Assembly (NCBI GenBank): GCA_030425355.1 | Contig: JAUIAG010000015.1 | Coordinates: 1-37,098 of the forward strand | Source: Verrucomicrobiia bacterium | Lineage (GTDB): Bacteria; Verrucomicrobiota; Verrucomicrobiia; Limisphaerales; JAJOIW01 | Direction: 5' to 3' | DNA length: 37,098 bases | Part shown: positions 17,074 to 24,822 of the stretch, piece after piece | How positions within the stretch are numbered: position 1 is the first letter of the stretch | Layout: every line of letters begins with the position of its first letter | Notes under the pieces: generated by a model | What the model saw: only the letters and a program-made list of their open reading frames with translations | The model's database searches: none | Told to the model about the DNA's origin: nothing | Position numbers and translations under genes: made by a program

Positions 17074-17349
17074 ATGAACGGCGAATGGCAATCCATTGCT
17101 GCTGCAGCAATCGTCATGGCGACCGGGGTGATATTTTTCATCAATCTCCTCGGCAGGCGCCGTGGACGATCGTGCGGCAGCGGCAGCGGCAGCGGCTGTG
17201 GGTGCAGTTCTTCAAACAGTCGGCCAAAGCATGGAATGGGCACCGGGTTTGACTCCGGACCGCATTATCCAAAAGCCAGGGCCATGCGTCGCGATCCCAA
17301 GGTGAGTCAACCAGCTTCTTCGCGATCCGAAGCACCGGATGCCCGATAG
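17074..17349 (+). CDS. FeoB-associated Cys-rich small membrane protein
   Basis: This 91-residue protein has one N-terminal membrane helix (about residues 6-26, QSIAAAAIVMATGVIFFINLL), then RRRGRSCGSGSGSGCGCSSS with cysteines at 34, 42 and 44. A short helix followed by a Gly/Ser/Cys cluster immediately downstream of feoB is the hallmark of the FeoB-associated Cys-rich family. These proteins may deliver or sense iron at the FeoB exit, but that role is not established. It begins 31 nt after feoB. The C-terminal 40 residues look low-complexity. The gene converges on the esterase gene, 26 bp away. Confidence 0.75.
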   Translation: MNGEWQSIAAAAIVMATGVIFFINLLGRRRGRSCGSGSGSGCGCSSSNSRPKHGMGTGFDSGPHYPKARAMRRDPKVSQPASSRSEAPDAR

Positions 17350-17375
17350 CCGGGGATGAACTGCCGGCATGATTC

Positions 17376-19166
17376 CTACAGCCTTGGCCTTGGCGGTTTC
17401 GTGGGAGCCATCCATGAATGAAATCCTCTTGTTTGTGTTTTCCGGCGATAGACACTATCCCCCGCAGTGATATAGATATAGTCCATATTTTTGCCTGCGA
17501 ATATCAGGCTGGATACCCTGCTGTCTGATGGTGCCGGAATGATGGCATTGACTCTTCCGGGCTGGTCGCACATCTGTATGCCGGCATGGGAAGCCACGAA
17601 AAGCCGTCCCTGAACATCGACACACAAACCTTCAGCACCGCTTTCCGCAATATCATCGACGAGGTGGAGATGAAAGAATTCCTGCCTGTATCGGAGTGCA
17701 CCATTGGCCTGAATCTGGAATGAATACACGTATCGTCCAACGGAATCCGAGACATAGAGCTGGGTATGATCCGGCGAGATGGCTAGTCCGTTCGGGTATC
17801 GTATGCCGGAATCAGCTTTGTGAAAATCGTGGTTTCCATCCATCCAGAAGATTGTCCCGTCTTCCGTGGATGAAATGAATGCTCCCTGAGGCAGAGCGAT
17901 CAGGTCACTGCCTCTGCCGGTCTGGATCTCATGCCTTGTTTCTCCGGACTCCGGGTCAACAGCCACGATACGATTCGAGTCATTGATGGCGGCATAAAGC
18001 AGTCCGTCGCCCGCGGCACTCAGTCCGATAATCATCCCTTTGTCAGCATTGAGCGTGGAAACTGAACCGTCGGGATGAATTTTATAAATGGTCCCGGCCG
18101 GGACATCCGAGAAGAAAATCTCCCCTGATGGAGTGGCTGCGAGACCTTTGGTGAACTGGTGTCCACTGGAGACAAGTTCCCATTCCTCTCCCTGAATGAG
18201 AACATCCGCCAGTTTGTGGCCTGCACTGATTGCCGGTTTTGTCACAGGTGCCGGGTAGTCCCGCCAGAGCCACCTCAGGGCATCGGGGAGAACGGCTGCC
18301 CCATGGCGGCCGTTATGACCGCCTTCCCCCCAGGCGTGCCTGACGTCATAGCCGGAGAACTGAAGAGCTGAAAGCATTGCCTGGTTGGCAATCCACCAGT
18401 TTCCCCCGTAGATATTGAGGTCCTTGGACCCATCCTGCAGGAAGATTCGGATGGGTTTGGGTTCTGTTTTCCGGATAAGTGTCGGGTAGACATCCGCTCC
18501 CCGGAGACCCACATATGTTCCCACTGTGGTGAAGACCCTCCGGAACTGGTCCGGGCGTTCCCATGCGACAGTGAATGCGCAGACTCCGCCGGAGCTGGAA
18601 CCAGCGATGGCGCGGTCATCTGCGGACGGACTGATATTATACCGGGAGGCGACCGCCGGGATCATTTCCTCAACAAGGAACCGCGCGTAGCGGTCCCCGA
18701 GAGCGTCGTATTCAAAGCTCCGATTGAATCTGGGCTGCGCGTTCTCATTTGGGGCGGGCACCACACCGGGGTTGATAAACAACCCTATGGTGACCGGCAT
18801 CTCTCCTTTGTGAATCAGGTTGTCGAAGACGTTTGGGACCCGCCATTGCCCATTCCGGCTTACATATCCACCCCCGTCCTGAAAGACCATCAGGCAGGCA
18901 GGCGAAGAGGGATCATATTGTGCCGGGACATAAATCCAGTAGTCACGGGTTGTGCCGGGAAAGATATTACTGTTATCGAAAACGTATTTTTCCACTGTTC
19001 CGGCGGGAACACCGGGTTGCTGCTGGCTGTCCGGACCGAGGGCGAAATCAACATCCATCCATCCCGTGGTGGAGGAAACGATGAGGATCAGAATGGCCGG
19101 AAGCCAGTGCAATTTTCGATATGTGCGACCAAGCGATGAAACTGCTGAGGAATTCGGGTGGGTCAT
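17376..19166 (-). CDS. Secreted esterase fused to an SMP-30/gluconolactonase-like domain
   Basis: This is a two-domain exported protein of 596 residues. A hydrophobic segment at about 21-33 (WLPAILILIVSST) after a basic region acts as a signal peptide or anchor. Residues about 60-305 form an esterase D / enterochelin-esterase-type alpha/beta hydrolase. The nucleophile elbow is G189-S-S191-S-G193, the likely acid D246 or D249, and the histidine H284 in EGGHNGRHG. Residues about 320-585 form a beta-propeller of the SMP-30 type (FTKGLAATPSGEIFFSDVP, GIRYPNGLAISPDHTQLYVS). A feruloyl- or acetyl-ester substrate on polysaccharide is plausible but cannot be read. It diverges from a secreted ThuA-like gene, and a near-leaderless promoter precedes it. 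Confidence 0.88.
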   Translation of the reverse strand: MTHPNSSAVSSLGRTYRKLHWLPAILILIVSSTTGWMDVDFALGPDSQQQPGVPAGTVEKYVFDNSNIFPGTTRDYWIYVPAQYDPSSPACLMVFQDGGGYVSRNGQWRVPNVFDNLIHKGEMPVTIGLFINPGVVPAPNENAQPRFNRSFEYDALGDRYARFLVEEMIPAVASRYNISPSADDRAIAGSSSGGVCAFTVAWERPDQFRRVFTTVGTYVGLRGADVYPTLIRKTEPKPIRIFLQDGSKDLNIYGGNWWIANQAMLSALQFSGYDVRHAWGEGGHNGRHGAAVLPDALRWLWRDYPAPVTKPAISAGHKLADVLIQGEEWELVSSGHQFTKGLAATPSGEIFFSDVPAGTIYKIHPDGSVSTLNADKGMIIGLSAAGDGLLYAAINDSNRIVAVDPESGETRHEIQTGRGSDLIALPQGAFISSTEDGTIFWMDGNHDFHKADSGIRYPNGLAISPDHTQLYVSDSVGRYVYSFQIQANGALRYRQEFFHLHLVDDIAESGAEGLCVDVQGRLFVASHAGIQMCDQPGRVNAIIPAPSDSRVSSLIFAGKNMDYIYITAGDSVYRRKTQTRGFHSWMAPTKPPRPRL

Positions 19167-19174
19167 GGATTCGG

Positions 19175-19203
19175 ATTCTGCAGCGGGAGCTGCTGGCTGG
19201 CAA
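19175..19203 (-). promoter_or_regulatory. Putative promoter of the esterase/SMP-30 gene
   Basis: Reading the minus strand, TTGCCA (19203-19198) is followed after 17 nt by CAGAAT (19180-19175), with 5/6 and 4/6 matches to sigma70 boxes. The ATG begins 8 nt after the -10 box, the same spacing as for proA and the 57-residue gene. Confidence 0.4.
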
Positions 19204-19280
19204 GTCCGCTAATTCCACCACGGTGTGTTCTTGAAAGATGTTCGTGGATGCATCAGACTTGAAGACAATCAATTAATACC

Positions 19281-20225
19281 ATGAAATCACGATTCGGCCT
19301 CCTTCCCTTACCTGTTCTGGTCCTTCTGACATTCAGTCTGGTGATGTTCCCGGCTCTGCTTCGTGGCGATGAGCTGCCATCAACTGGAAAGGCTTTGAGG
19401 GTCCTTCTGCTGAGCGGGCAGAATAATCACCATTGGCAGCGGACGACCGGACTTCTCAAGCAGACTCTTGACACTGTTCCCTTTTTCGAAACCGAGGTCG
19501 TCTTTTCTCCTCCATCAAAGTCGGCGCCCGAGGCATGGGCTGACTGGGACCCGGGCTTTCATGAATACGACGTGGTCCTGAATAACTATTTCGGTGAGAT
19601 GTGGCCCGGGGCGGTTCAGGAATCCTTTTTAAGCTTTGTTCGCGAAGGGGGAGGGGTTCTGAATGTCCATGCAGCCAATAACGCATTCAACGGCTGGAAG
19701 GACTATGAACTCATGGTCGGGCTTCTGTGGCGCGGCAATGACTACGGCTGGGGTCTCTACCTTGATGATCAGGGCCGTGAGCATCACATACCACCGGGAG
19801 AAGGTCCCGGTGCCGGCCATGGCGGGCTGCATGACTGGGTTATTACGACCAGAGACCCGGACCATCCTGTGTTTTCCGGCCTCCCCAGTCAGTGGCTGCA
19901 TGCGCACGATGAGCTGTATCACGGCCAGCGCGGGCCGTCCGCCAACATCAATCTTCTTGCGACAGCGTGGTCATCAAAGGAATCCGGTGGCACAGGTCGC
20001 CACGAACCCCAGATCTGGTGGGTTCCCTATGGCCGCGGCAGGGTGCTGACATTTCTTCCCGGACACATCTGGCCGGGGCAGAGGGACGACAGTGCATTCC
20101 GCTGCGCGGGTTTCCAGACAGTCCTGATTCGATCCATCGAATGGCTCGGCACCGGGAGTGTATCATGGCCGGTACCGGACGATTTCCCGACTGTGGACAA
20201 GGTTTCTGTCCGGCCTTCCAGGTGA
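19281..20225 (+). CDS. Secreted ThuA-like domain protein
   Basis: This ThuA-like (trehalose utilisation type) protein has a glutamine-amidotransferase-like fold. Residues 1-29 are a signal peptide (basic MKSRFG, then LPVLVLLTFSLVMFPALL). The ThuA core starts at KALRVLLLSGQNNHHWQRTT and continues with EYDVVLNNYFGEMWP, FVREGGGVLNVHAANNAF and PYGRGRVLTFLPGHIWPG. The length of 314 is normal. Such proteins in this phylum occur in carbohydrate-degradation loci, often without proven activity. It diverges from the esterase/SMP-30 gene, 114 bp away, and both are predicted to be exported, which suggests a shared substrate. The ATG 19281 lacks a Shine-Dalgarno site. Confidence 0.87.
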   Translation: MKSRFGLLPLPVLVLLTFSLVMFPALLRGDELPSTGKALRVLLLSGQNNHHWQRTTGLLKQTLDTVPFFETEVVFSPPSKSAPEAWADWDPGFHEYDVVLNNYFGEMWPGAVQESFLSFVREGGGVLNVHAANNAFNGWKDYELMVGLLWRGNDYGWGLYLDDQGREHHIPPGEGPGAGHGGLHDWVITTRDPDHPVFSGLPSQWLHAHDELYHGQRGPSANINLLATAWSSKESGGTGRHEPQIWWVPYGRGRVLTFLPGHIWPGQRDDSAFRCAGFQTVLIRSIEWLGTGSVSWPVPDDFPTVDKVSVRPSR

Positions 20226-20319
20226 ACCGGTTTTTCCGACGGGGGACCCGATCTGATTCCGTTTGGTGGCGGGATTCTGAAGCAGTTGCAATCGGGGGCG
20301 GATAGCTGATGGTGGTGAA

Positions 20320-20859
20320 GTGAAAAAAATCATCGCTATCGGTGCCAGTACGAGTCGCAACTCAATCAACCGTCAATTGGCAGCATGGGCGGCATCCCGT
20401 ATTCCGGGGGCCAGGTCGGATTTGCTGGACCTGAACATGTTTGAGATGCCGATCTACTCTGCGGACCGCGAGAATGGTGGAGGGATCCCTGAAGCCGCCA
20501 CCAAGTTCCTCGGTGAAATTCGTGGCAGCCATGGCGTTGTCATTTCAATGGCCGAGCATAACGGAGCGTATACGGCCGCTTTCAAAAACATATTCGACTG
20601 GGTTTCGCGCCTTGAATACAAGCTGTGGTCTGAAAAGCCCATGTTTCTGCTCAGCACATCTCCGGGAGCACGCGGCGCTTCAAGCGTTTTCCAAATGGCC
20701 CTCAATACTTTTCCGAGGCTGGGAGCGGACATACGGGCATCCTTTTCCCTTCCATCCTTCAACGATAATTTCACCCTCGAAGAGGGGATCACGGATACGG
20801 ATCTTGCGGTCGCCTTTGAGTCCCAGCTCAAACTGTATATTGAAGCATTAGGGGATTGA
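20320..20859 (+). CDS. NAD(P)H-dependent FMN reductase family protein
   Basis: This flavodoxin-like cytoplasmic oxidoreductase has 179 residues. IIAIGASTSRNSINRQLAAW is the FMN phosphate-binding loop. GVVISMAEHNGAYTAAFKNI replaces the usual PEYNxSxPGxLKN with the same spacing; AEHNGAYTAAFKN retains the stacking and Lys-Asn pattern. It probably reduces FMN, quinones or similar acceptors. The GTG start is at 20320, with a weak GGTGGTGAA just upstream. It stops 6 nt before the DUF429 gene, so the three genes from here to 22805 look like one operon. Confidence 0.85.
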   Translation: MKKIIAIGASTSRNSINRQLAAWAASRIPGARSDLLDLNMFEMPIYSADRENGGGIPEAATKFLGEIRGSHGVVISMAEHNGAYTAAFKNIFDWVSRLEYKLWSEKPMFLLSTSPGARGASSVFQMALNTFPRLGADIRASFSLPSFNDNFTLEEGITDTDLAVAFESQLKLYIEALGD

Positions 20860-20865
20860 TCCGGC

Positions 20866-21762
20866 GTGGCTCCTTTCATCGGGATAGACGGCTGCCGGGG
20901 TGGCTGGTGTGCCGCCGTTGTGGAACACCGTGAAGGCTGCAAGACTGCCCGCCTCATTTTCACTGCCTCCAGCTCACTTGTTACCCTGCTGAATTCGCTG
21001 CCGATTCCCCTGGATAGCCGTATTCTCATCGATATGCCTGTGGGACTTCCTTCACGGGATATTCCCGTGAGGCACTGTGATACACTTGCCAGGAAAATAC
21101 TGGGCCGTCCGGCGGCATCGAGTGTCTTTTCGCCGCCATGCCGGGAAGCCCTCCGCGCTGTGAATTATCAGCAGGCATGCCTGATCAATTCCGCGGAAAC
21201 GGGCAGGAAATTATCCATCCAATCATGGAACATCACTCCCAGAATCCGGGAACTGGATGAATTTCTGTTATCAAACAGCATTCCTTCTGCCGATTCAGAA
21301 GCTACCCGGTGCCGACCTTTCCGTCTTCACGAATCGCATCCCGAGATCTGTTTCCGTCGACTGAACCGTCCGGAGCAAATTTTCGCCTCCAAGAGGACTG
21401 CCACCGGTCGAAAGCAGCGTCTCCAAATCCTTGCCCAATGCGGACTGGACTGCAGCCGGATCGGTCAACCGCCGACATTTTCCGTTCGTACCGGAGAGCC
21501 TCCTCCTCAGCCTGCGCAGGATGACCTGATCGATGCAGCTGTCCTCGCATTGACTGCCGGTGGACATTTCGGACTGGAGACGATTCCTGATCCCTGCTCT
21601 GTGCCCGGAAATTTTCAGGTCGACTCCCGCGGCATACCCATGTTTATGGTGATTCCAAAGAACTGTTCGATACCGGCAGGTCATCCGGATCACCTGCAAA
21701 GATCTAAGAACCTGAAAAAATCCACCACGATGCAGATGCTGGGCAAAAGGAGCCGTATATGA
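20866..21762 (+). CDS. DUF429 family protein (predicted RNase H-like nuclease)
   Basis: DUF429 proteins are predicted to have an RNase H-like fold, but their role is unknown. FIGIDGCRGGWCAAVVE opens the domain and resembles the first strand with its metal-binding Asp. DSRILIDMPVGLPSRD is the second conserved block, and SSVFSPPCREAL, LHESHPEICFRRLN and AQDDLIDAAVLALT follow in the usual order, so all putative acidic ligands are present. It has 298 residues; the last 40 or so, after the domain, are basic and less ordered. The GTG start lies 6 nt after the FMN reductase stop. The stop codon overlaps the next start (ATGA). Confidence 0.83.
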   Translation: MAPFIGIDGCRGGWCAAVVEHREGCKTARLIFTASSSLVTLLNSLPIPLDSRILIDMPVGLPSRDIPVRHCDTLARKILGRPAASSVFSPPCREALRAVNYQQACLINSAETGRKLSIQSWNITPRIRELDEFLLSNSIPSADSEATRCRPFRLHESHPEICFRRLNRPEQIFASKRTATGRKQRLQILAQCGLDCSRIGQPPTFSVRTGEPPPQPAQDDLIDAAVLALTAGGHFGLETIPDPCSVPGNFQVDSRGIPMFMVIPKNCSIPAGHPDHLQRSKNLKKSTTMQMLGKRSRI

Positions 21763-22805
21763 GGGACTCGGGCAAGGCGCGGAAGCGGGCTGGGCAGTCC
21801 GGTTTGGTGGATATGTCAGATGGCGGGCATTTGATGGATGGGTGCATGCCGGTATGGGTGGACAGCAGTCTGTTTCCTCAGGCCAGCCAGTTGCGCCTGG
21901 AGGAGGCGTTGGTCAATCGTCGGATTCCTGCCGGGATGTTGTATATGACTCATCATCAGGCGATGAGGTGGCTGGCGGTTCATGAGCGATGGTCGCCATC
22001 AAGGAAGGCGAGAGTGATGGACGAGGTCTACCGTCCGGCTTTCAGGGACCTTGGTGCCAGAGTTGGGGAAATGGCATACTGGCTGTTTTCACTGGGATGT
22101 GGAGGCGGCCACAAGGAGCAGTTGTTTTTTGAACAGGCGGATCGGTTGCCGGAGGAGACACTGGTGATAGACATCAGCACAATACTGGCGGTGAGCAGTG
22201 CTCTGCGGCTGCAGTCCTTTTCGTCTGTCAGGCCGGTGGTTGCGGATCTGGATGTCATGGGGGCGCGTCCATCGTGGCTGGAGGCGGCACCGGGAGCACG
22301 GAGGGTGGTCTTTTTTCTGGGGATGCTGCCCAATATGGATCCGGACAGGGCATGGAACTTACTGAGTTCGTGGACCGATCCGGGGGATCTTGTGGTGCTG
22401 AGTGCGAATATGGCTTCGGGAGCAGAGCTTTCGAATGGACTTCCCGGAATTGTGCCGCAATACGACAATCCCGAGACGCGCCTCTGGATTCAGGCTTTCG
22501 GGGAGAACATCGGGGTTTTCAGTCGGGACGGAGACCTTGGCTACAGGGTATTCACAGTTCTGCCCGGACATCTTTCGGCTATCGGGGTTGATCTGACCAT
22601 GCGCCGCGATGTGCCTGTTGCCTTGCCCGGTGGAGGAACCGTTGTCTGGCGCGAAGGGGAATCCATCTGTCTGTTTCAGAGCCTTAGATATTCGGACGAG
22701 GCCATTCAGTCCCGCGCCGGAAACGCCGGCTTCAATATCCTCTCGAGCCATCTCTCCGGCTGCGGGGAGGAGGGGACTTATGTTCTTCAGCGGGCCGGCA
22801 GTTGA
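21759..22805 (+). CDS. EgtD-like SAM-dependent methyltransferase (L-histidine N-alpha-methyltransferase family)
   Basis: This protein resembles the Methyltransf_33 / EgtD family distantly. YWLFSLGCGGGHKEQLFF (residues about 107-124) replaces the SAM-binding ExGSGSxxKT block. LVIDIS (135-140) corresponds to the second SAM motif, and FFLGMLPNMDPDRAWNLLSS followed by PGDLVVLSANM matches the FPGSxIGNFxPxEA and GDxLLIGVDL blocks. Residues 1-30 have no counterpart, and the true start could be internal. No EgtB, EgtC or other ergothioneine genes are nearby, so histidine need not be the substrate. It overlaps DUF429 by 4 nt and is therefore translationally coupled. Its coding strand is noticeably G-richer than that of its neighbour upstream. 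Confidence 0.65.
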   Translation: MRDSGKARKRAGQSGLVDMSDGGHLMDGCMPVWVDSSLFPQASQLRLEEALVNRRIPAGMLYMTHHQAMRWLAVHERWSPSRKARVMDEVYRPAFRDLGARVGEMAYWLFSLGCGGGHKEQLFFEQADRLPEETLVIDISTILAVSSALRLQSFSSVRPVVADLDVMGARPSWLEAAPGARRVVFFLGMLPNMDPDRAWNLLSSWTDPGDLVVLSANMASGAELSNGLPGIVPQYDNPETRLWIQAFGENIGVFSRDGDLGYRVFTVLPGHLSAIGVDLTMRRDVPVALPGGGTVVWREGESICLFQSLRYSDEAIQSRAGNAGFNILSSHLSGCGEEGTYVLQRAGS

Positions 22806-22915
22806 GGCGGCAATTTCCTGTGCGGGAAAATTCGGCCCGATTCCTCAATAATTGGTCTGGTTTGCCATGCGTTTCTGGTTTAGCCTCGGATCAAGCCTGA
22901 AACTCCAATTCTTCC

Positions 22916-23317
22916 ATGAAATACATTGAATGTCAGTGGCCGGAGACCGTGGCATGTCCCCGATGTGGTCACGAGCAGGGAATCGTCTCTCATGAAACCG
23001 AGCAGTGCGGCAGCTGCGGCTCCCGACTTGTCATTTACTGTCGGCATTGCCATCGTCCCAATCTGCGCAGTGATGACCGCTGCGGTCATTGCCGCAGTCA
23101 GCTCCACCCGTCAATGCGGGCGCACCGGACAGGGATGAAGGCAAGGCATATCCCAGGCTGGATGATGGCCCTTTCCGTTATTGCTGCGATTCTTGTGGGG
23201 ACTGGCGCTGTTGTCGCCGCTTTTGAGTTCTATATGAATCTTCCGAAGTCAAAGGACCCGGATGTTCAACCGCCGCCCGAAGCTCAGGTTGTTTATCCAC
23301 AGTCCGTTCCGCGCTGA
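22916..23317 (+). CDS. Double zinc-ribbon, single-pass membrane protein
   Basis: Two C-x2-C pairs (CPRC and CGSC) make a first zinc ribbon, and CRHC with CGHC make a second, all within residues 14-60. A membrane helix follows at about 81-106 (WMMALSVIAAILVGTGAVVAAF), and the tail is short and proline-rich (VQPPPEAQVVYPQSVPR). The ribbons are probably cytoplasmic and may bind protein or nucleic acid. I do not recognise a named family. The gene stands alone between the methyltransferase and a non-coding stretch. Its stop codon lies inside a perfect hairpin. Confidence 0.72.
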   Translation: MKYIECQWPETVACPRCGHEQGIVSHETEQCGSCGSRLVIYCRHCHRPNLRSDDRCGHCRSQLHPSMRAHRTGMKARHIPGWMMALSVIAAILVGTGAVVAAFEFYMNLPKSKDPDVQPPPEAQVVYPQSVPR

Positions 23318-23331
23318 TACTGATATCAGCG
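23312..23331 (+). repeat. Hairpin spanning the stop codon of the zinc-ribbon gene
   Basis: CGCTGATA (23312-23319) and TATCAGCG (23324-23331) form a perfect 8-bp stem with a CTGA loop. The TGA stop lies in the left arm. No U-tract follows, so it is not a standard terminator; it may protect the 3' end of the mRNA or terminate weakly. Confidence 0.45.
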
Positions 23332-23369
23332 ATCCTGTATGCGGTGCCAATCGCACGGGTTGAGATTAT

Positions 23370-23397
23370 AAAAAAACGCCCCCTTTGCCGGGAGCGT
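23370..23397 (-). terminator. Intrinsic terminator, minus-strand orientation
   Basis: On the minus strand ACGCTCCC (23397-23390) pairs with GGGGGCGT (23383-23376), with one G-U pair and a 6-nt loop, followed by six or seven T. The plus strand has no T-run after the stem, so it works only for minus-strand transcripts. No coding sequence upstream in that direction explains it. Confidence 0.75.
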
Positions 23398-23481
23398 CAC
23401 TATGAACAAACTGACTCATCGATAGGGTTTCACTTTTTTCAATACCTATCTTCCTGATTTCCTATCGACCGCAGCAGCCGG
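23370..23481 (-). ncRNA. Candidate small RNA on the minus strand
   Basis: No minus-strand gene reads into this spot, yet a strong minus-strand terminator sits at 23370-23397. Upstream in the same direction, TCGATAGG (23468-23461) can pair with CCTATCGA (23426-23419), an 8-bp stem enclosing about 34 nt. A second GATAGG (23450-23445) can compete for the same partner. A TATATT box (23493-23488) could start a transcript near 23481, giving an RNA of about 112 nt: 5' stem-loop, single-stranded linker, terminator. The -35 region is poor, and the stem could equally form in a plus-strand leader of rlmI. It does not match 6S, SRP or tmRNA landmarks I know. Confidence 0.35.
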
Positions 23482-23591
23482 AAATGAAATATATTTCTCC
23501 CTTTGGCGGTCAGGAGAAAACTGCCAGGGCGCGGGGTGATCCTGATTTTCCTTGGCTCCGGGGCGGGGAGCGGTGAGAATTTCCCTTTTGG

Positions 23592-24788
23592 ATGAGTCAT
23601 ATACCGACAGTTACATTAAAAAGAAGCGTGAGCACCCGGGTGACCATGGGGCATCCGTGGATATTCCGGGGGATGATTGAGCGATTTCCCGACGGGATTG
23701 AGGATGGCGACGTTGTTCACATTCGCGACGCCCGTCGCCGTCCGATGGGGATGGGCCTGTGGAACAGTCAGTCCAAGCTGGCGGTTCGGGTTCTTTCACG
23801 CACGCGGTGTGAGATTGATGAAGGCTTCTTTCGTGAGCGGCTGACGCATGCCCTGGCGTATCGGAGAAAGTATTACCGAGAGGGGCAGTCATTCAGGCTG
23901 GTGCATGCGGAGGCAGACGGGCTGAGCGGGCTGATCGTCGATCTTTATGGGAATGTCGCGGTTCTGCAGATCAGCTCGCTTGGTCTGGATCGCCGCAAGG
24001 ATCAGATAGTCAGGGCGCTCGTGGAGGTCTGTGGTGTATCCGCGGTGATTGAAAGGGGCGACTTTCAGACACGGAAACTTGAAGGCATGGATGATGCCAG
24101 TGGCGTTCTCTACGGGGACCCGCCCGATGAACTGGATTTTTCCATGAACAGCCTGCAGTGGCGGACCAGCTGGAAAACCGGACATAAAACGGGCTGTTAT
24201 CTTGACCAGCAGTCGAATTACGACCGTGTGGCCCGCTGGTGTCGCGGAAAAAAAGTACTGGATACCTTCACCTTTCAGGGAGGATTCGCGATTCATGCCG
24301 CCCTGGCAGGGGCAGCGGAGGTGACGGCCATCGATCAAAGTCAGCAGGCTCTCGATCAGGCCCGGGCCATCCAGGAGCTCAACCGACTTCCCGATGTCAT
24401 TCAGTGGAAGCAGGCCAATGTCTTTGACTGGCTCAAGGAGTCCAGTGCATTGGTTGACCTTCAGGGGGGATACGATGTGATTGTGCTGGATCCTCCGTCA
24501 TTTGCCAGGAGCAGGACCGCACTCGACCAGGCTTTCAAAGGTTATAAGGAAATTCACCTCAGAGCACTGCGGATGCTCGCGCCCGGTGGCATCCTGGCGA
24601 CCTTCTGCTGCTCACATCATGTCAGTGCATCGATGTATGAAATGGTGGTGAGTGAAGCCGCTTTTGACTGCCGTATGCTTCTGAGAAGGATTGAAACATT
24701 CACGCAGTCGCCGGATCATCCCATATTGCCGGTCATACCCGAAACCGAGTATCTCAAGGGATTTGCTTACGAGGTCACGCCATTCTGA
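23592..24788 (+). CDS. rlmI: Class I SAM-dependent rRNA methyltransferase (RlmI-like)
   Basis: RlmI-type enzymes methylate C5 of a cytosine in 23S rRNA (position 1962 in E. coli). An N-terminal PUA domain covers about residues 5-80 (RVTMGHPWIFRGMIERF, GDVVHIRDARRRPMGMG). An RNA-binding middle region contains AEADGLSGLIVDLYG and WKTGHKTGCYLDQQSNY. The Rossmann domain has KVLDTFTFQGGFAIHAA as the SAM loop and VIVLDPPSFARSR as the DPPxF motif. CCSHHVS supplies the conserved cysteine near the C-terminus. The length of 398 is standard. The ATG 23592 has no Shine-Dalgarno site. It is followed 34 nt later by tilS, so these two RNA-modification genes may share a transcript. Confidence 0.9.
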   Translation: MSHIPTVTLKRSVSTRVTMGHPWIFRGMIERFPDGIEDGDVVHIRDARRRPMGMGLWNSQSKLAVRVLSRTRCEIDEGFFRERLTHALAYRRKYYREGQSFRLVHAEADGLSGLIVDLYGNVAVLQISSLGLDRRKDQIVRALVEVCGVSAVIERGDFQTRKLEGMDDASGVLYGDPPDELDFSMNSLQWRTSWKTGHKTGCYLDQQSNYDRVARWCRGKKVLDTFTFQGGFAIHAALAGAAEVTAIDQSQQALDQARAIQELNRLPDVIQWKQANVFDWLKESSALVDLQGGYDVIVLDPPSFARSRTALDQAFKGYKEIHLRALRMLAPGGILATFCCSHHVSASMYEMVVSEAAFDCRMLLRRIETFTQSPDHPILPVIPETEYLKGFAYEVTPF

Positions 24789-24822
24789 TGGCGCTGGCGG
24801 ATCCCGTGAGCAGACTGATGCC

